Positions 60,135-64,000 of a stretch of DNA of 64,000 nucleotides are shown piece after piece. Made by a program: the position numbers and the translations under genes. Location: positions 1 to 64,000 of the forward strand of contig NZ_ABCS01000032.1 of assembly GCF_000170895.1 (NCBI RefSeq). Reading direction: 5' to 3'. The notes beneath the pieces are model-generated. The model worked only from the letters and a program-made list of their open reading frames with translations. It ran no database searches and had not been told where the DNA came from. Position 1 is the stretch's first letter. Each line of letters starts with the position of its first letter. The DNA is from Plesiocystis pacifica SIR-1 (lineage in GTDB: Bacteria > Myxococcota_A > Polyangia > Nannocystales > Nannocystaceae).

Positions 60135-61721
60135 GTGACCACGACCCTCTACCCCGTCTGGCGGGAGCTGCTGTGCGACGGCGAGACTCCCGTCGGGGTC
60201 TTCGCCCGCCTGCGCCGCGCCTTCGCAGGCGAGCGCAGCTGCTTTTTGCTCGAGTCCGTCGTCGGCGGTGAGCGCTGGGCCCGGTGGAGCATCATCGGCG
60301 TCGGCCACCGGGCGCACTGCCGCGGGCGCTGGGTCGGCCGCGGCCCCGAGGCGCGGCTGGTCGTCGAGGCCGAGGCTGGCCCCGGCTTCCCGCCGAGCGT
60401 CGCCGAGCTCGCCGGCGACAAGGGCGGCGTCGGCGAGGGCGGGGGCGGCCGCTTCATCGAGGCCCTGCTGGCCCGCTACCACACGGGCCTCGAGCAGGTC
60501 GACGAGGGCATGCCCCGCTTTTGGGGCGGCGTCGTCGGGGTCTGGGGCCACGACATGGTCCGCGACCTCGAGCGCGTGCCCCCGCCGATCCGCGAGGCCG
60601 CGCCCGCGGACGACCTCCCCGCCTTCGAGCTGTTGGTCACGGACACCGTGGTCATCTTCTACACGCTCTCGCAAAAGGTCCGCGTGGTCGCGACGCACTG
60701 CCCGGCCGAGGACGACGGCGAAGCCCGGGGCGAGGCGGCCGCGCGGGCTCGGGTCGACGCCGTGGTCGCGGTGCTGCGCGCGGGCGCGGGCCTGCTCGCG
60801 CCGCTGCGCATCGCCGAGGACGTCCCCGTGCCGCCGCCGCGCAAGGCCCCGGCCTGGGCCGAGCTCGACTTCCCCGCTCGCGTGCGCGCGGCCAAGCGCT
60901 ACGTCGAGTCCGGCGACGCCTTCCAGGTGGTGCTCAGCCAGCGCTTCGACGAGCCGCTGATGGACGCCTCGGGCGGCCGGGCCGACCCCCTCGACGTCTA
61001 CCGCATGCTGCGGGTCACCAACCCCTCGCCCTACATGTACCTGCTCGACTTCCCCTCGGCGGTGCTCGCCGGGGCCTCGCCCGAGGTCATGGTCCGGGTC
61101 GACCGCGACGACGGCAAGGTCACGGTCCGGCCCATCGCGGGGACGCGGCGGCGCGGCGAGACCAAAGCGGAAGACCTCGCCCTCGAGCGGGAGCTCCTCG
61201 AGGACCCAAAGGAGCGGGCCGAGCACCTGATGCTCATCGATCTCGGCCGCAACGACGTCGGCCGGGTCGCGGCGCCGGGCACCGTCAAGCTCGAGGACTC
61301 CCACGTCATCGAGCGCTACTCCAAGGTCATGCACATCGTGTCCGAGGTCTCGGGCGTGCTCGGGGCCGGGCACAGCGTGGTCGATGCCCTGCGCTCGACC
61401 TTCCCCGCGGGCACGCTCTCGGGGGCGCCCAAGGTCCGCGCCCTCGAGATCATCGACGAACTCGAGCCGGCCCCGCGCGGCTGGTACGGCGGCGCCGTGG
61501 GCTACTTCGCCTTCGACGGCGGCGCCGACTTTGCGATCTGCATCCGCTCGGTGGTGTTCTGCGCCGACGCCATGCGCGTCCAGGCCGGGGCGGGCATCGT
61601 CTACGACTCGGACCCTGAAGCCGAGGACGACGAGTGCGCGCGCAAGGCCAGCGCCGTGCTCCGAGCCATCGCCATGGCGCGCCACGGAAGCGCCGGAGAG
61701 GGAGGCCCCCGTGGCCGCTGA
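60135..61721 (+). CDS. trpE: Anthranilate synthase component I
   Basis: The 528-residue product makes anthranilate from chorismate and ammonia in tryptophan synthesis. The N-terminal LLES motif (CFLLESVVGG) is part of the Trp feedback site. The C-terminal catalytic domain has SGDAFQVVLSQRF, PIAGTRRRGETKAED, HLMLIDLGRNDVGRVA, FPAGTLSGAPKVRALE and GAGIVYDSDPEAE. GTG 60135 was chosen since PVWRELLCDGETPV is near the family N-terminus; GTG 60099 would add 12 residues. It is followed by the glutaminase subunit gene in an overlapping frame. Confidence 0.96.
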   Translation: MTTTLYPVWRELLCDGETPVGVFARLRRAFAGERSCFLLESVVGGERWARWSIIGVGHRAHCRGRWVGRGPEARLVVEAEAGPGFPPSVAELAGDKGGVGEGGGGRFIEALLARYHTGLEQVDEGMPRFWGGVVGVWGHDMVRDLERVPPPIREAAPADDLPAFELLVTDTVVIFYTLSQKVRVVATHCPAEDDGEARGEAAARARVDAVVAVLRAGAGLLAPLRIAEDVPVPPPRKAPAWAELDFPARVRAAKRYVESGDAFQVVLSQRFDEPLMDASGGRADPLDVYRMLRVTNPSPYMYLLDFPSAVLAGASPEVMVRVDRDDGKVTVRPIAGTRRRGETKAEDLALERELLEDPKERAEHLMLIDLGRNDVGRVAAPGTVKLEDSHVIERYSKVMHIVSEVSGVLGAGHSVVDALRSTFPAGTLSGAPKVRALEIIDELEPAPRGWYGGAVGYFAFDGGADFAICIRSVVFCADAMRVQAGAGIVYDSDPEAEDDECARKASAVLRAIAMARHGSAGEGGPRGR

Positions 61722-62430
61722 TCGCAAAGTTGATCACCAAGCGAGGATGTCGCCGGTCGGCGAGGGCGGGCGTCGCTTTTCGCCGCCCGAGGGCGCGAGC
61801 GCCCGAGCCACGGAGATCGCCGGCGAGGCGGTGTCCGTCGCCGGGGCCCGGGTCCTGGTCGTCGACAACTACGACTCCTTCACCTTCAACCTCGTGCAGT
61901 ACCTGCTCGAGCTCGGGGCGGTCGTCGACGTCTACCGCAACGACGCGATCACGGCGCAGCAGGTCCTCGCCGACGGCCCCAGCCACCTGCTGCTCTCGCC
62001 GGGCCCCGGCCGCCCCGAGGACAGCGGCGTGTGCCAGGACCTGTGCCGCCTGGTCGTCGACGCCCAGCGCTGCCTCGAGCCGCTGCCGACCTTGGGCGTG
62101 TGCCTGGGTCACCAGACCCTGTGCGAGGTCCACGGCGCGACGGTCGAGCGCGCCGGTCGGATCATGCACGGCAAGCGCTCACCGATCGTCCACGACGGCT
62201 CGGGCCTCTACGCCGGCCTGCCCAGCCCCCACGAGGCCACGCGCTACCACAGCCTGATCGTCGACGAGGCGACCTTGCCGGCGTCGCTCGTGGCCGTGGC
62301 CCGGACCCCCGAGGGCGAGCTGATGGCCGTGCGCCACGAGAGCCGCCCGGTGTTCGGGGTGCAGTACCACCCGGAGTCGATCCTGACCGAGTGGGGGCAC
62401 CGCTTGCTGCTCAACTTCTTGCGCGCGTAG
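61711..62430 (+). CDS. trpG: Anthranilate synthase component II (glutamine amidotransferase)
   Basis: The product has 239 residues from GTG 61711, which overlaps the trpE stop and follows the ribosome-binding run GGAGAGGGAGG by about 5 nt. ATG 61747 is an alternative. A non-homologous ~45-residue N-terminus precedes the class I glutaminase domain: VLVVDNYDSFTFNLVQYL, LLSPGPGRPEDSGV, the nucleophile Cys in GVCLGHQTL near 130, and His/Glu in GVQYHPESILTEWG. It supplies ammonia to TrpE. A 17-bp tandem duplication spans its stop codon. Confidence 0.94.
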   Translation: MAADRKVDHQARMSPVGEGGRRFSPPEGASARATEIAGEAVSVAGARVLVVDNYDSFTFNLVQYLLELGAVVDVYRNDAITAQQVLADGPSHLLLSPGPGRPEDSGVCQDLCRLVVDAQRCLEPLPTLGVCLGHQTLCEVHGATVERAGRIMHGKRSPIVHDGSGLYAGLPSPHEATRYHSLIVDEATLPASLVAVARTPEGELMAVRHESRPVFGVQYHPESILTEWGHRLLLNFLRA

Positions 62431-62451
62431 TCAGATTGCGCGCGTAGTCAG
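62419..62451. repeat. 17-bp tandem duplication at the trpG stop
   Basis: TTGCGCGCGTAGTCAG occurs at 62419-62434 and again at 62436-62451, with one A between. The second copy also contains the stop of the minus-strand gene. Confidence 0.9.
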
Positions 62452-63095
62452 TGGCCGATGAGCCGCGGTCGAGGGTCCCGGCTCGCAACCACGGCGTGCA
62501 CGTGGACGCGCACGCCGAGGGGCACGAGCTGCTCCTCGAGCACCCACCGCCCGTCCTCGAAGCCGCAGCCGTGGGCGTGGAGGAAGCGGCGGACTCGGAG
62601 GTGGGCGGCGGGGTCGAGGCCGCTGGCCAGGCGCGCGCCGCCTCGCTCGGGGGGCGCCTGGGCGACGAGGGTGTTGGGCGGCCAGCGCTCGTCGCCGAGC
62701 TCGAGGGCGGCGCTGTGGCAGGTGTCGATGATCAGCTGGCAGCCGCCGCGGGCGAAGGAGCTCGCGCGCAGGCGCCAGGCCAGGCAGGGGAGGCCAGACA
62801 CGGGCGCGCGCAGGGGGGCGTCGCGCAGCCGCGGCAAGGTGGGGTGGGGGACGAAGCTCGCGCTCGCGTCGGCGTCGGCGTTTGCGGTGGGTCGCGCTCG
62901 CTCCAGGCGGGGCCGCAGGGCGATCCAGGTCACGCCCGCGCAGCGCAGGCAGGGGCGCTCGCTCCCGGGGCTCGCCGTGCCACAGCGGGCGCAGGCGTAG
63001 GCAGCTTGGAGCGGGAGCCCCCGCTGGGAGAGGGGGGACTCGAACGCGGGGGCTCGATGATGGCGCAGGTCCACGGCGGGGGGCGTCCAGGGCAT
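62448..63095 (-). CDS. Zinc-ribbon protein with GIDE-like C-terminal segment (hypothetical)
   Basis: The product has 215 residues. Residues ~33-53 form a CxxC...CxxC zinc ribbon (CARCGTASPGSERPCLRC). The remainder is Arg/Ala-rich, and the end GRWVLEEQLVPLGVRVHVHA resembles the W-x-x-x-E-x-x-[IL]-x-x-G-x-x-V pattern of the GIDE domain in MUL1-like and bacterial membrane proteins. No membrane span is evident. The assignment is tentative. It lies antisense within the trp cluster, convergent with trpG (17 bp) and divergent from trpD (72 bp). Confidence 0.65.
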   Translation of the reverse strand: MPWTPPAVDLRHHRAPAFESPLSQRGLPLQAAYACARCGTASPGSERPCLRCAGVTWIALRPRLERARPTANADADASASFVPHPTLPRLRDAPLRAPVSGLPCLAWRLRASSFARGGCQLIIDTCHSAALELGDERWPPNTLVAQAPPERGGARLASGLDPAAHLRVRRFLHAHGCGFEDGRWVLEEQLVPLGVRVHVHAVVASRDPRPRLIGH

Positions 63096-63155
63096 CGCGT
63101 CGGGCCAACTGGCTCGTCAACAATCGATTCCCACCGCCTGACTTTGGCGGACTGT

Positions 63156-63161
63156 TAGGGT
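63156..63161 (+). promoter_or_regulatory. TAGGGT -10-like box, leaderless type (trpD)
   Basis: TAGGGT lies 6 nt before ATG 63168, so trpD has its own promoter separate from trpEG. Confidence 0.4.
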
Positions 63162-63167
63162 TGCGCC

Positions 63168-64000
63168 ATGAGCGAAGCGGCCCCAGCCATGCGCGCAGGA
63201 CTGCGCACCCTCGCCTCCGGCCATCACCTCAGCACCTCGAGCAGCGCCGCGATCTTCCGCGAGATCATGGCCGGCGCGTGCGACCCCGCGCAGATCGGCG
63301 CCCTGCTCATGGGTCTGGCCATCAAGGGCGAGACCATGGGCGAGATCAGCGGGGCGGCGGAGGCCATGCGCGAGGCCTCGACCCTCGTCCCGACCGCGCG
63401 CGAGCGGGTCATCGATCTGTGCGGAACCGGGGGCAGCGGCGTCCCCCGGCGCAACGTGTCGACGGCGGCGTCCCTGGCCGTGGCGGCCTGCGGGGTCGCG
63501 GTCGCCAAGCACGGCAACCGGGCCGCGTCCTCGCGCAGCGGCAGCGCCGACGTGCTCGAGGCCCTCGGGGTCAACGTCCAGGCCTCCCCCGAGGTCGTCG
63601 GCCGGTGCATCGACGAGGTCGGCGTGGGCTTTTTGTTCGCCCGCACCCTGCACCCGGCCATGGGCCACGCCGCGCCGGTGCGCCGGGCCCTGGGCGTGCG
63701 CACCGTGTTCAACCTCTTGGGCCCGCTCACCAACCCGGCCCGGGTCCGGCGGCAGGTCCTGGGCGTGTTCGATCCGCGCCGCTGCCACGACCTGGCCCGG
63801 GCCCTCGGCAGCCTCGGGAGCGAGCGGGTGTTCGTCGTCCACGGCTTTCGCGCGGGGGTGCGCGCGGCCCCCGACGCGCCCGCCGGCGTCGACGATCTCA
63901 GCCCCGAGGGGGAGTCCCTGGTGGTCGAGTGGCGGGGGGGCGAGCTCGTCGAGCACGTGCTCCGGCGGGCCGACTTTGGCCTCGACGATCGCCCCCTCGC
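63168..64000 (+). CDS. trpD: Anthranilate phosphoribosyltransferase, 3' end outside window
   Basis: 277 codons are visible and the frame is open to the window end. It joins PRPP and anthranilate in tryptophan synthesis. It has ALLMGLAIKGETMGEIS near residue 45, the PRPP loop DLCGTGGSGVPRRNVST near 85, VAKHGNRAASSRSGSADVLE near 112, and HPAMGHAAPVRRALGVRTVF with NLLGPLTNPA near 170-190. The loop usually reads GTGGDG; here Ser replaces Asp. The later metal motif, usually DE, appears as GVDDLSPEG. Otherwise it is a good match. Confidence 0.95.
   Translation, partial: MSEAAPAMRAGLRTLASGHHLSTSSSAAIFREIMAGACDPAQIGALLMGLAIKGETMGEISGAAEAMREASTLVPTARERVIDLCGTGGSGVPRRNVSTAASLAVAACGVAVAKHGNRAASSRSGSADVLEALGVNVQASPEVVGRCIDEVGVGFLFARTLHPAMGHAAPVRRALGVRTVFNLLGPLTNPARVRRQVLGVFDPRRCHDLARALGSLGSERVFVVHGFRAGVRAAPDAPAGVDDLSPEGESLVVEWRGGELVEHVLRRADFGLDDRPL

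Overview
The window is a 64 kb stretch of a very GC-rich, gene-dense chromosome. It most resembles a myxobacterium of the Nannocystis/Enhygromyxa/Plesiocystis group (Myxococcota). The grounds are several lipoproteins whose mature N-terminus is a Ser/Thr/Asp/Glu/Gly-rich linker, WGR plus TIGR02996-like and FG-GAP proteins, a chemosensory operon with a HEAT-repeat partner, and an FHA-GGDEF protein. This placement is inference from gene style, not from a phylogeny. No rRNA, tRNA, prophage, insertion sequence or CRISPR array was recognised.

Layout. 1-5589 (+): 3' end of smc, then three secreted lipoproteins (a 16-residue tandem repeat protein, an esterase, a carboxypeptidase-regulatory-like protein). 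5602-18507: mostly minus strand, with a frameshifted WD40-like gene, an FG-GAP lipoprotein, a ferredoxin-led run (two flippase-like membrane proteins, a VUT-family transporter, a WGR/LRR protein) and a DUF4266-DUF3570 outer-membrane operon; a TVP38-like membrane protein and a class II glutamine amidotransferase are on the plus strand. 18804-23541 (+): cmk, rpsA, ribH, nusB and a lone M17_N-like domain protein. 23698-34044 (+): a chemosensory locus, cheY-cheA-cheW-cheW-receiver-like-HEAT-cheR-cheB, then GAF-cheY from its own promoter, with no receptor gene. 34316-40962 (+): xerC/D, M50 protease, scpA-scpB-rluB, and rpsN-rpmE encoding zinc-free S14 and L31. 41106-44448 (+): tldD and a tldE fused to a histone-H1-like lysine-rich domain. 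44450-54201: mainly minus strand, with cysQ-like, a DUF2723 membrane protein divergent from a TetR regulator, a pseudokinase with its lipoprotein partner, and glyA. 54447-60102 (+): FHA-GGDEF and a group of secreted lipoproteins including a PKD/di-heme cytochrome. 60135-64000: trpE-trpG, an inverted zinc-ribbon gene, and the start of trpD.

How genes work together. smc, scpA and scpB supply the condensin complex, and xerC/D acts in chromosome dimer resolution. The chemosensory genes give a complete kinase/adaptation core whose input must come from receptors elsewhere or from the unusual HEAT, receiver-like and GAF proteins. The rpsN/rpmE pair looks like a zinc-sparing ribosome module. Many genes are coupled by 4-bp ATGA or GTGA overlaps.

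A window-wide regularity is a TAnnnT-like box 6-9 nt before the start codon at about 16 genes with little or no Shine-Dalgarno. It suggests widespread leaderless transcripts. The features most worth checking are the H1-TldE fusion, the pseudokinase pair, the receptor-less chemosensory operon, a large perfect inverted repeat at 46080-46239, and a two-copy intergenic hairpin element whose first copy resembles a type I-C CRISPR repeat.
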